Assembly (NCBI GenBank): GCA_961205875.1
Contig: OY540821.1
Coordinates: 8,928,001 to 8,992,000 of the forward strand
Source: Sialis fuliginosa
Lineage: Eukaryota; Arthropoda; Insecta; Megaloptera; Sialidae
Direction: 5' to 3'
DNA length: 64,000 nucleotides
Within the stretch, counting starts at the first letter, position 1. Each line of letters opens with the position of its first letter. Below the pieces are notes generated by a model that ran no database searches, was not told where the DNA came from, and was given only the letters and a program-made list of their open reading frames with translations. The translations under genes were made by a program, and so were the position numbers. This document shows, in pieces, positions 1-11,900 of this stretch.

Positions 1-3000
1 ATGGCAGATGTAAGCAATGGCCGTAATTCTGAACCGAATATTAATGTAAATTCCAACAAAAAGAAAAAAGATCGTAAAGAACGGACACAACCAAAAAACA
101 CACTTTTAAGTTTTGAAGACGAAGGTTGATAATATAATAATCATTTGTTTCAATTTCCAAATCAAACTGCTGTTCTTTTGAAGATATCACGTTTGTACTA
201 ATATTTAAGTATGCTTATAGATGGGGACGGTGAAGTATTTCAAGTTAAAAAGTCATCCCACAGCAAAAAGATTATGCGGTTGCTCGATAAAGAACGTAAA
301 AAAAAGAAAAACAAAGATACCCCAGACGATGACATAGAAAAAGAAATCAAAAGTGAAACAGACTATTCTGTGGTTTGTATTCATTAAAAAAACTTTGTTT
401 AAAATCACTAACATATTACTTTTTGCAGATAAAAGAAAAAAAATCCGACCACTTATTTATACTTAACGGACGAGCAGCTCTGGTTGCAGGAAAAGATGAT
501 GTTTCATCTGATGAAGAAACTAGGTCGCTTCACAAATTCTCACATCCAGATAATGTTAAAATAGTGGTAGAGAGTGGTATAATACCTGATGCGGCAATGA
601 TACACGCTGCAAGGAAACGAAGACAGAGGGCCAGAGAACTGGGCTCTGATTTTATACCATTAGAAGAGCGGGAGAAGAAAGATAAAGGCAGACTGGTCAG
701 AGAAGAGGACGGAGATGGGAGCGATGAGGAGAGAATCGATATGACTGTAAACGTTGAAGCACAGGACAAAGAAAAGAGGCGGGAACAGTTTTTCGCGGCT
801 CAAGACGAAGGTAAGTTTAATCGAACGCCTTTACAAAAAAAATATATTTAATTATTATTTTTTTTTTACAGATTCTGAGCAAGAAACTGATAAAGAAATG
901 CAGGAATGGGAAAACCAGCAAATCCGGAAAGGTGTTACTGGAGTACAGATCAATTCAATTCAGTCAGAGAGTATTTATAATTCTAACTTATTCAGTAGTT
1001 CTACGGAAAACATGACAGATGGTTTAGCTTTGATGACAGTTAAACCTGAAGATCTTGGACCAAAGACACCGGACACAATCGCACAGAAATTGAGAGATAG
1101 GTAGGAGATAACCAATTTATTTAACAGCTGATTGTATTTTTTTCAATATATTTTATTTAACGCACTATTGAATAGTTCAACAGAATAATTTGAAATTTTA
1201 ATACATAAAAGTAGACAATATAGTGGACATTTTAAACCTAACCTGAAGTTTATGATTTATAGTTCCATATACAGTAGCTGTAACGTTTCAGGTTGTCATC
1301 ACTGCGTGACTCATACAAGAAGCACAGTGAGAAGCTTGCTGACGTGAGCGATGAGCTGCTTTCACTGCAAGAGGAGGCAGATGGGCTGGAGATTAAGGCA
1401 CCGGAGTCGGCGAGGCGGTTCCGCTTTTACCAAGAATTGCGCGGGTATGTCACTGACTTGGTAGAGTGTTTGGACGAGAAGGTGGGTCAATATCTGTGTG
1501 TCGGAGGGTTTACTTATCTCACTCGCCGGCTATGTATGCGATTTGGGGGTCGCGAATATGTTTCTAATGTTGAACTGAATGATTTTATAAACCGCCAAAT
1601 CGATATTTAGTCAGGGGTCGTAACTTCTCTGTATTGATTCTTTATTTTTTAATAAGTTTAAGATAGATGAGGAGACTACGGAATTCTGTCATGTAAATTT
1701 CATATCTCCTTTCTGGTCTACAAAGAATGTTATTTGATAATTACAATAAAATGGCATGCACATGATAGGGTTCAATAGTCATTCTCACTAACATTCTCTT
1801 TTGAAATTAACTACAATTCTATAATATAAAGTAAACAAAAAATTCTGTTTGTTATAATTTTCATTTAAAGTACTAATTATTAATAGCTTAGAAATTAGAG
1901 GGAGGGACATTCTGATAACAACTTTGAAAGCAAATATATTGTGACTGTAGGATTAGAATCAAAAGGTCTTAAGACATTTTTTGTTGCATTTTAGGAGACC
2001 TATCTAAAGACACTCAATGGGGTAAATGAAAAAAAATTGAGTACACTTTTCAGTCAATGAGAGGTGGTTCAAAAAAATTATTTTTTCAAAAATCTCACCA
2101 TTTATATTTTTGGGTCATCAATCTATGCCCGTATACCAAATTTCATCTTAATGTATATAAATGAGAGAATGGGAGGGCAAAACTATAAGGGTTCCTAGAT
2201 TTTTAACGGAACCCTAAAAAACCAATATCTTGATATTAGTCATTATATTTTGTTATGATAAAATTTTGTAGTCTCTGATGTTGTTACTTCCTTATCTTGA
2301 TGGTTTCATTTAAATGATATGTATTTTTATTTTACTAATAATATTTTTCCAGATCGGGCTAGTGTTTTATTTTTTTGTAGAAATCGTCGTTAACATGAGC
2401 GTATTTTTCTCTCGCAGGTGTCGTCGGTCAGCAACGTTGAGAAGCGCTGGGCGGACGTGATAGGCCGCAGAGCTACTGCATTGGCTGAGAGGAGAAGACA
2501 AGATGTCCGAGACCAAGCTGAAGAAATAACTTTACAAGCGAGTCAGTATTTATATATTATAATAAATTTTGTTTCATCTGGGCGGGGGCATGATTTTTCA
2601 ATTTAGAATTTGCATCAAATAATTGTGTTTTTTTTTTTATAGAACAAGGCGCGAGAAGAATAGCCGGTCCAGAAGAAGAGACACGTGTGAGACGTGCGGC
2701 CGAACGCGAGGGGCGCAGGAATCGTCGCAGACGGGCGAGGGAACAAGCTGCGCTTCTCAACAATCAGATACAGCCAAAACACTTGGATGGTATGTCCAGT
2801 GACGATGAAGTCCCTGAACAGGAGAACTTGCAGCTCAGACAACAGAAAGGTAAGTACTTGAAAAGTGCATTAACTAAGGTACTGGCACCAGTCTTGGACG
2901 CTTTAAAGAGTTTTTTTAGGATTGATGGGTTTCTTTTTTTAATTCTCATGAATTCATGTTAACAATAAAACAATTACCTCTTTATTTAATCAATTTAATT

Positions 3001-4678
3001 ACCAAAGTCTGCAAATATAGTTTTTTTTTTTAATTACAGCCTTTTATTTTGTTTATGTTTTTTCTCCAGTAATGGATAAAGTAAAATCAGTGATGGACAA
3101 TGTCATGTACTATGACACAAAAGTTATAAACTAAAAAATCATAAAATTTGAAACAATGCAAAGCAAATGTATGATAATATAATAATTAATAAATAGATTA
3201 TACTAATAATTAGTTTAAATGTCCACCATTTTGACACCCATTGGTCGATTGTCATCAAATTAGGCTGATTCAGTAATGGCAGTTATCAAATATCAACAAA
3301 TATTTTTAATTTAGTACATTTAATTAAACAAGTGGGGTATTATCAAAGACTTTATGGCATTAATGTGTTTCTTCCAGAGCAAATACGTTCTGATGCTGAT
3401 CAGATATTCTCTGATGTGATTGATGACTTCTCTACGGTTGAATCAATATTAAACAAGTTTGATAATTGGAGAAGAATTGATCTGAACTCATATTCAGAGG
3501 CGTACGCTAGCCTGGTCCTTCCAAAGATAGTTGGGCCGGTTCTTCAACTGGAGTTGCTTGCGTGGGACCCGCTGAACCCAGAGAACGGTGACATTGAACA
3601 GTGCAAGTGGTTGAAAATACTGATGCTGTATGGACTGTCCGACGGCGAGTCAGAGGAGTCGCTCAGGGCTGACCCGGATGTGAATTTAGTGCCTGCCGTT
3701 ATTGATAAAGTTGTTATCGCAAAGCTAACTCGTAAGTTGAATTTTCTTAATAATAAATAAAATTACGGATCTTTAACTGATTATTGTACTTTACTTAACG
3801 GACAGTAGAGTTCAATATCAATGTAAAAATAATGAATTATCCATTTCTGTAAATATTAAATTTAATATATTTGTTTGATTTTTTTGTAGAAATCGTGGAA
3901 AAATCGTGGGACCCTGTTTCAAACAGTCAGTCTATACGATTAGTTGGTTTAGTGAACAGGTATGTTAGGAAATACCCGACACTGGGGCCCGAGAGTAAAT
4001 CCATGGAGGCGTTATTCACCGCAATCGTGGACAAGCTAGACCAGTCAGTGGAACATGATGTATTTATACCAATCTTCCCTAAACAGTAAGTGTATTAGAA
4101 GCTCTTTCAATTTCGGTATCCTTTACTTTGTGAATTCTCTTTAATTGTTTCATTTTAGAATACTTGAAACGAAAGCGCCGTTCTTTCAAAGACAGTTCCA
4201 CAGCGCTGTTAAGTTATTAGGAAACATAACCTGCTGGCAAGGGACGTTGGCAGATCATATTTTAAAAGACCTTGCGTTGAATTCGCTCCTAAACAGATAT
4301 TTGCTCAGCGGACTCAGAGTTTGTCAGGTAAAAATAATTGTTATTCTTTACAGAACGTAAGTAATCTGTTGTTCGTTTTTTGTTGGATAGTTGACGGACG
4401 CAGTGTCAAAGTCACAGCTGATTCTAAACGCACTGCCAAGGGTCTGGCTTCAGAGTGACTCGCACGAACACTTGAAGATGTTCATTGCGTGCGTTAAACA
4501 GTTTGCAGAACAGCTCAATCCTGACAATCCACTTCATTTGTAAGTACTTTTTATTTTTATTGCGGGTTTTATAAAAACAAAACAATTTTTGATAGTTTTC
4601 TAATCGCTATATTGTTGTTAATATTACAGAGAATCGTTAGAAATAATTACATCTATAAGAAACACACTACGTATATAA
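1..4678 (+). CDS. PAXBP1: PAXBP1 / GCFC-domain protein (probably 5'-incomplete)
   Basis: Nuclear GC-rich-sequence DNA-binding-factor family protein (PAX3/7-binding protein 1, GCFC1). The family is linked to chromatin and spliceosome-associated functions. Twelve phase-consistent coding exons: 1-124, 221-372, 429-810, 872-1100, 1292-1481, 2418-2541, 2643-2849, 3378-3731, 3890-4085, 4159-4327, 4391-4539, 4630-4678. They give 774 aa. Family landmarks in order are LLSFEDE, then VFQVKKSSHSKKI, IPDAAMIHAARKRRQ, GRLVREEDGDGSDEE and WENQQIRKG; an Arg-rich stretch near residue 425; and the C-terminal GCFC region with SYSEAYASLVLPK, LLAWDPL, KSWDPVSNSQSIRLVG and FFQRQFHSAVKLLGN. The window opens exactly on an in-frame ATG. 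Vertebrate relatives begin with an FRK-type basic motif and a long acidic leader that are absent here, so the true start is probably in an upstream exon. The exon 1 donor (GTTGAT) is weak. Confidence 0.88.
1800..2220. repeat. Interspersed repeat in PAXBP1 intron 5
   Basis: The intron between 1482 and 2417 holds a non-coding repeat ending near 'aacggaaccctaaaaaacc'. Its part at about 1880-2030 is the inverted relative of 43.9-44.5 kb. Shared words include the GAGACCTATCTAA / CTCAATGGGGTAA block and the complement of CGTTATCAGAGCGTCCC. No coding capacity is seen. The family is not recognised by name. Confidence 0.55.
2877..3361 (+). mobile_element. MITE family TAAGGTA, copy 1 (PAXBP1 intron 7)
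   Basis: Begins TA-AGGTACTGGCACCAGT, like the full copy at 56875-57354. It shares the internal words AAATGTCCACCATTTTGACACC, given here as AAATGTCCACC plus ATTTTGACACC, and TTTTTTCTCCAGTAATG. Its right end is diverged and stops about 16 bp before the exon 8 splice acceptor at 3376-3377. It is a non-autonomous DNA element with an apparent TA target site, so Tc1/mariner-like in insertion habit. Confidence 0.7.
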
Positions 4679-5999
4679 AAGTCAAGAGATTCTTGGTCAA
4701 CGTTGTCTCAAAATGCAAGATCATATATTACTATGAATATACCCGTTAAAATCAAGTATTATATTCAAAAAGTACTTGAAGCGCTTAATATTTAGCTCAA
4801 ATATTTAATACTTCCAGTACTCTTCAAATACTTCAAGTACATTTGAAAATAGAAAAAAGTACTTTGAATGAATACTTGGTACTTGTACTATAAGTAAAGT
4901 ATTTGGTACTTGTACTTCAAGTAAAATACTTGATACTTCAAGCACTTTCACTAAGTACTTGATACTTGAAATATCAAGTCAAGTACTTGTTACTTCAAGT
5001 ACTTTTTCATAATACTTAATTTTAATAAGTACTTGAATTAAGTAGGTACCTACTTATCAAGTACATTTCTAAGTAGCAACTTGGTGCTTGAAGTACTTTC
5101 ACTGAGTACTTGTGACAGCTCTGGTTGGGAACCACTGGCCTAATTGTCTTTAGTTTGTTTAAAAAAGTATTTTTTTAAATTTTTTTTTAAAGACTTATTT
5201 GCATTATTTAATCAATTTGATAAAGCATTTTTTATTGACGATTGAATTTATTTTCGTCTGCATAATAATAATTAAAAGATAAAATAATGTAATTGGCTTT
5301 GTAAATAATTTATTTTTTATTCAACTTTCTTGAAATGTAAAAGACATAATCCGTGTAAATATAATAGATGTAATTTTACTTATCGTGTAAATATTACTAA
5401 AGTTTTTTTTTTACTTTAACAAGATTGTAATTTTATTCAACAACTTTAAAACTAATTTTGTTGGTAGGTTATCTATAGTTAACCTTCTGTTGAACTCGAG
5501 GTCAGTAATTCTTAGGGACAGATACACTGTTAATTGTATTTATCTCTTAATAATTAAGGCAGATGTTTTTCAGGTTTAAAATAATTTTTAATCATGATCA
5601 AAATAGACAAATGTAACAAAATAGTTAATCGGGGGATTTAAAGGTAAAACTTGAAGAATACGTCTCTTTAATTAATTAATAAAAATGTACATAAAATAGT
5701 TTAAAATTGTATTTATTCCATTTAATTAAATGAATCTTAATTAATTCTGGATTTGTGGTCATATTAATTTAATTATTAATAAATTTTTTTGATTAAATTG
5801 TATTAATTATTCCTTTAATCCTACTCCTTTTTTACAGGTTTTTAATTTATTTTTCAGCTTTGAATGTTGTCATTAATATTTTTTTCATCTCAATTTATTT
5901 TTCCAGTGTAAAATAAAATAAACAAATATAATTAATGACATCATTATTTTTAAGTGCAGTAAGATTTTAGTAAATTTAATCACAATTTAGTCCGTTAAA
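4679..5999. other. Intergenic, PAXBP1 3' side and vitellogenin-like promoter side
   Basis: No ORF is supportable. The left part is the AAGTACTT-rich repeat. The rest (5123-5999) is AT-rich sequence with poly-T tracts that must contain the PAXBP1 3' end and the 5' control region of the downstream gene. No clear TATA box or other element could be assigned. Confidence 0.5.
4740..5122. repeat. AAGTACTT palindrome array, copy 1
   Basis: Roughly 380 bp built from degenerate reiterations of the palindromic octamer AAGTACTT, spaced by short A/T-rich words. It ends in TGACAGCTCTG (5112-5122), the same terminus as the array element at 11539-12216. The sequence is largely self-complementary on both strands. 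Confidence 0.8.
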
Positions 6000-8900
6000 A
6001 TGCATATCGCCGGTAAGTTTTTAAAATTAATTCTCCCATATGTTTTATTTAAATTAAAAATAAACAGTTCAGGTGATTTCTCTGCTATTTGCTACTGCGT
6101 TTGCGTTGTCGTCTGAGAGGCTCTCGTTACATGAGAAAGCTTCAAAATATTCCTACCATGGGGTTGTAAGTACAGGAACAAACAGTCCAAATGATATTCA
6201 TTCATTATGGGAAATATTTGCAACTTTAAAAATCAAAGGTGGACAACAAGAAACGCTTGTAAAGGTCAGGATACTTTTTAAAATATCATAGTACTTTAAA
6301 GCTATTTTTAAATATTATGTACTTCAAATATTTGCTAAAATCAGAGTGCTTGAAGTAACAAGTGCTTTTTAATACTTGAAGTACTTTTTCAAGTATAAAA
6401 AAGTACTTTTAAGTATTAAAAAGTATGTAAAGTACTTTTTCAAGTATATGTGAGTTATTATTGATTGATTACATTTTTAGAAACAAAATAATATTTTAGA
6501 TTACCGATGTAAAATTGAAATCATTCAAAGGAAAGATTGGCGATGAATCTAACGTATCACCCGAAGTTCCAAAAGATATTGATTTATTGACAGAAACATT
6601 TACCATTACCCATACTCATGGATTAATAAAAAACATAAATCTTAAACCAAACGAAGAAGTTTGGTCTGCAAACATAAAACGAGGTATTGCTAGCCTTTTG
6701 CAACTCGATATGAAACGACTCAATGAAGGAACATTTTATTCTCAAGAGGTAACTGTTAATAAAACAATCAGGGGTGTTTATTTACTATAGTACCTTTACA
6801 GAACAACCTCTATGGAACATGTCTCATACAATACAGGATAACAAATAGTTCTCAAGATGAATTAAAGGTTCACAAGTCAATAGAACACGGTAAATGTGAA
6901 AATTCTCCAAAAGAAAGGTGGTCCACTTCAACAGTAATGTTCTGCCCGAATAGTCATCTAGATTCAATGATTTTAAACACAGAACGTGTGTACGTTCTGG
7001 ACAATAGCAAAGACGACGTCTTTGTTATTAAAAGAATTGAAGCAACGAACGTTTATTATGAACAAAATTTCGAAGCAACCGGAGATGTGTTTTTCTCAAA
7101 GACAAAGTAAATATAGTTATCCCTCCATTTACATGGTTAATTGGTTCCATAAAAATTGAGCAATAGAAACTTTCATTACGTTGTGTTTTTTAAGTCCTTG
7201 CACCCTTTTTTCAAAATTTTTCAACTGCATAAATGGAATGGTTAGTGAATTTAAATACTTGAAACTAAGGGGCCATTAATAAAATACATATGCAACAAGG
7301 GGGGGGGGGGGGGGGCTATTGTCAAACGTGATATGACGAGGGGAGATGAGGTTTGATGTGACAAGACATTTGAAATAGCTACATAAATTTTTTTTTCTAT
7401 TTTTTTAAAACTATAAATTTTATTTTTCAGTCGCGATAGATATAAAGGACGTTGTTTTTATTAACTTTGACAGTTTTCTTTGTATCTGAACCCGTAAAAG
7501 TAAAAAATTAATTTATTTATACCCGCGACTTCGTTCGCGTTTGGTAATACAAATTTCTGTCATGATAGTCGATAAAACAGGTTTTTAGTTTCGCATTTCC
7601 ACGCTAGATGTCACTACACCAAAAAAGTATAACCTATGTTCTTTTTATCTAATCAATTTTTGGGATGCAAAGTAACCTATGTCCTTCCACAGAATGTAAG
7701 CTATCTCCCTGCCAAATTTTATCAAAATCGGTTCAGTAGTTTATCCGTGAAAAGGTAACAAACAGACAGAGAGATAGACGTAATTTTTGTGTGTTACTAA
7801 TAATCATAAAAATAATTGTTCATTTTTGGTAAGAGTAGGGTGACCAGGTCTCAGGTTTTGACCCGGAGTCTCAGGGTTTGTATACTGGTTCTCCGGGCTC
7901 AGGGATTCGGTGCAATTTCTCCGGGGTTTGCAAAAAATGATGACGTATAAAAAAAAGGTCGTCAAAAATAGAGCAGGGGGCGCAAAAGTGTAAAAAAATA
8001 AAAATAAAAAAGATAAAATAAAATAAAAAAGGGGTCTTCATTTACATGTCAGGGTTTATAAAAACTAAAATCTGGTCACCCTAGGTGGGGAGTCCGGGTT
8101 TATTGACGTATTATTAGATACGGGGTTAAAAAAAGGAGGAAGGGGTCAAAAATGCGTGACATATTTTATGGATGGGCCCTAATATAAAAGTATATATTCA
8201 TTACAGACAAGTATTGGAGTTACTCGACGACAGCGGTGGTGGGGAAATAACAGCTCCTGGTGTATTAAAAGCTCACGATTTACGATTCGAAATCGGTGAT
8301 TATGATTTAATAAACGGGCGCAGTAAAATATCAACTACGGATAAAATACAGTCAGTTAAACGTGACATAGAAAGTATCATGGAGAGTCTAGAAGAAGACC
8401 ATATTTTAAAAGATCCAAAGATTTTGCACAACAGTAAACTAAATATGCTTCACATAAAACTACGAAAGTTCGATTTATCCGAATTGCATCAGATATTCTC
8501 GGATATTGGGTTGGGTACGAGTTACCGACAAGAAACTAGCTACAATATATTCCTTGAACTGTTGCCACAAATCGGCACGGAAGCTACGGCTGATTTTATA
8601 AAAGAGCTGATCCTATCGCATAATATTAAAGATATAGCTGCTATGAAATTGTTAATGTCGCTTCCGTTTTATATGGAGTTTTCGAGCGATGCTTTGTTGG
8701 AACGGTTTGAACCGTTGTTCAATCTCAAGAAGGTTTTGAATGTCCATGTGAGACAGACGGCTGTGTTGAGTTTCGCAACACTTGTTTTTAAAACACGCGT
8801 GGCCGGGAAGTGTTCGCAGGAGACTTTTGATAAATATGCAAGACAGTATTTTGATTTGTTTACTGGTAAGATGAAAAAAGGATTTCTAGAAAATTTTCGT

Positions 8901-11900
8901 AAAAAATTCAATATTAAAATCAGGGCTTCGAACCGGAACTGAACCGAAAACCGGAAAAACCGTTATTTTTTGCCGGAACGAAAACCGGAACCAAACCGAA
9001 ATAAAAATATCGGTTTTTTCGGTTCAGTACATGTTAAATACGCGTGTTAACATGATCTTATTTCCCATTTTAATTGTCGTTCGAGCTATCATACAAGTAC
9101 CGTAAAATGTTATAAATTATGGAAGAAAATAAATTTTTAATACAAATAATTTTTTTTTTTAATTAATCACTCGGAGTTGAACCGAAAACCGGAAAAACCG
9201 TTATTTTTTTCGAAACGAAAACCGGAACCGTACCGAAATATATTTTTTTCTCGAACCGGAACGAAAACCGAAACGAAAAAAATAACGGTTCGAAGCCCTG
9301 ATTAAAATAGTTTTGGTGAAAAATGGAAATTTTCAAAAAGGAAAAAGCTTCAGAGATTCAAGATTCATTAAAAAAAATACTTTTTTTAAAACTACAGAAA
9401 AAATTCAAAAAAAAGTGTAGCTAAGTTTGAAATATTTCATTTAAAAGCTTGAATCTTCTTCAGCTTGATTTTTATTACCGAGTTATTAAAGATTTTAGTT
9501 TTTTAAAATTTTTCGATGCACCTTTATCGGCCTGTAACTTCTTAAGATGTTAATAAAAATAAAATTTTCCGAATGAATCTTAAAGTAGATATTTCAAACT
9601 TTAATTTCCTTTAAAAAAATTTCATTACAATCATTGAGTACGTTTACACAGCGCTTTTATTCCGGTTTAACTATGAGTACGTTTACACAGCACTTTTATT
9701 CCGGTTTAACTATAACCGATGTAATAAAACCGTTTCAAGTGGAATTATAATTCCGATTTGAAATACGCTATAAGTTTGTTGGTGTACCAACAAGAAATCT
9801 CAAAAATATTTACAATTAGTTATATATATTAGTTATGTCGGGTGTAAAGTGCCGTTAACCCGGTTTTATTACATCGGTTATAGTTAAACCGGAATAAAAG
9901 CGCTGTGTAAACGTACTCATTTTTACCAAAGTTATAGCTATTTATATAACACTTTTTTATAAGTATGTATAATTTTTTTCTATACAGAGAGTAAAACCTA
10001 TGAAGACAGAATGCTATATTTACAAGGCCTTAACAACCTCCAGCTTGGTTCGGTAATGCAATATTTAACACCCGTCATTTCTAACAGCACCATGTACGAT
10101 CGGCATATACGATTCCTTGCAGTTTGGGCTTCAATGCCCTTAGCTTACCACAATCCTAGCGTTGTACGTATAAAAAAACAAGCCGATATTTAAACTTCTC
10201 TGAATTCGGTTATACCTTTCAGATTTACCAAACGTATTGGCCGATTTTAGAAGATCGCACTGAACATTTAGAAATGCGAGTTGCGGCAATGACGATGCTA
10301 ATTATATCAGAACCGACGTCTTCGAGACTCTTGTCTTTATTCTGGTTTATCAAAGCAGAGAATGATCCTCATTTATATAACTACTTTTATACGACGGTTA
10401 AAAGTTTACAATACACTACGTACCCGTGTTATATAAGTTTGTAAGTTAAAGGTGAAAGCCACTGTGACGGTTCAAAAAATTCAATTTTTTGTTGTTGCAT
10501 TTTTTTGAAGGATACATAATTATTAAAAAATATGAAGAAAAAAAATTAAGTTAAAATTCCGAAAATTTAGTGAGAGCAGATATTGCGGTCGGTTATGACT
10601 CACAAAAAACTTTAAACGCCTTTTTCTAGAAACGATTTTTTTCGACCTTTTACCAGCGATTACTCAAAGACTAACGAACGACTTTTTTTTTAATTTTTGT
10701 AATCGTACTGACTAGCCGATTTTTCAAATTTTGATAATTACTATTTTTTAAGACCGCTTGAATAAAAAGTCTTAAAAATGAAAAAAAAAAATTCAAACTG
10801 TCGCCATTTTGTGAAAAAATAAAAATTAAAAAAACGGCTTGATATTGACTTTATTTTTTGGTCGTCACATCGAGGCTCATAACTTTGTAAATTTCAAATA
10901 TTTTTCAATAAAAATTGGACCTGAATAAGTAAAATATACACTTAATAAAATATCCCCTACCAGACCCTAAAATAATTAACTATACCCGTGAAAAAAATTC
11001 CCAAACATTAACAATTTTTTGACCCGCCACAGTGGCTTTCCTCATTAAATCGACTGTAGTAAATATTAATAACATAAATCGTACACATTTCAGAGGAAAG
11101 GTAGCATCACAAATAATCAGACTACTCAAGCCATCGAATGAGATGTACTGGACATCCGGGAACTATCTAATGGATTACAAAGACAGGAAGCGTGAGTTTG
11201 GGTCCATGATGCAGCTAGTGTTAGTAGGGAACCCGCGGACCCATCAGACCAACGTGTTTTACTTGACCGTCAACAACTACGCAAACGGCGATATTGTTAA
11301 CCAATTTGGAATTTACTTGAAACTTGAAGGCTTGGCGCAGAACTTGGTAGTAGAATTAGAACGTGGATCGTTAACGTCCAAAAAATTAATTGATATTTTA
11401 AAAAATAAAGGGATGGATATATCTCCTGTTCCGTTACACGTTGAAATTATCGTTCAATTTGAAGGGAAAGCGATTATAAGTCAATATGTTGACTCAAGAT
11501 CGTTCGAAAAATTAAGTCATGGTATTTATCACAATATTCAGAGCTGCCACAAATACTCGGCCAAAGTACTTCAAGTATCAAGTACTTGAAGTAAAAGTAC
11601 CAAATACTTACTGAAAGTACTTGAAGTACAAGTATCAAGTAGTCAGTGAAAGTACTTAAAGTATTAACTCCTTTTTAATACTATTTTCAAAAGTACTTGA
11701 CGTAAGTAGGTACTTCAAGTACTTTACTTATTAAAATCAAGAATTATGAAAAAGTACTTAGGGTATTACAAGCTATTTTTAAATGTGAAGTACTTTATTT
11801 GTTAAATTCAAGTATTACATTCAAAAAGTACTTAAAATATTAAGTAAAAAGTACTTAAAATATTAAGTACTTTTTATTATTTTTAAATGTAGGGGGCTTT

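Larger units (their letters stand above)
7267..8180. mobile_element. Composite nested element region in vitellogenin-like intron 4
   Basis: Outer ends resemble each other in inverted orientation: GGGGCCATTAATAAAATAC near 7270 and ATATTTTATGGATGGGCCCT near 8161-8180. Inside are a G17-type homopolymer (about 7299), a retroposon tail (about 7520-7795) and a complete small MITE (7836-8083). It is read as sequential insertions into an older GGGCCAT-ended element. Confidence 0.55.

Noticed and set aside
11032..11093. Apparent N-terminal extension of the vitellogenin-like exon 8 frame
   Set aside because: It runs into the right end of a MITE and the intron. The acceptor at 11092-11093 gives the correct phase with exon 7.
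11522..11589. C-terminal extension of exon 8 into SCHKYSAKVLQVSST
   Set aside because: This part is intron plus AAGTACTT element. The donor at 11522 joins exon 9 in phase.
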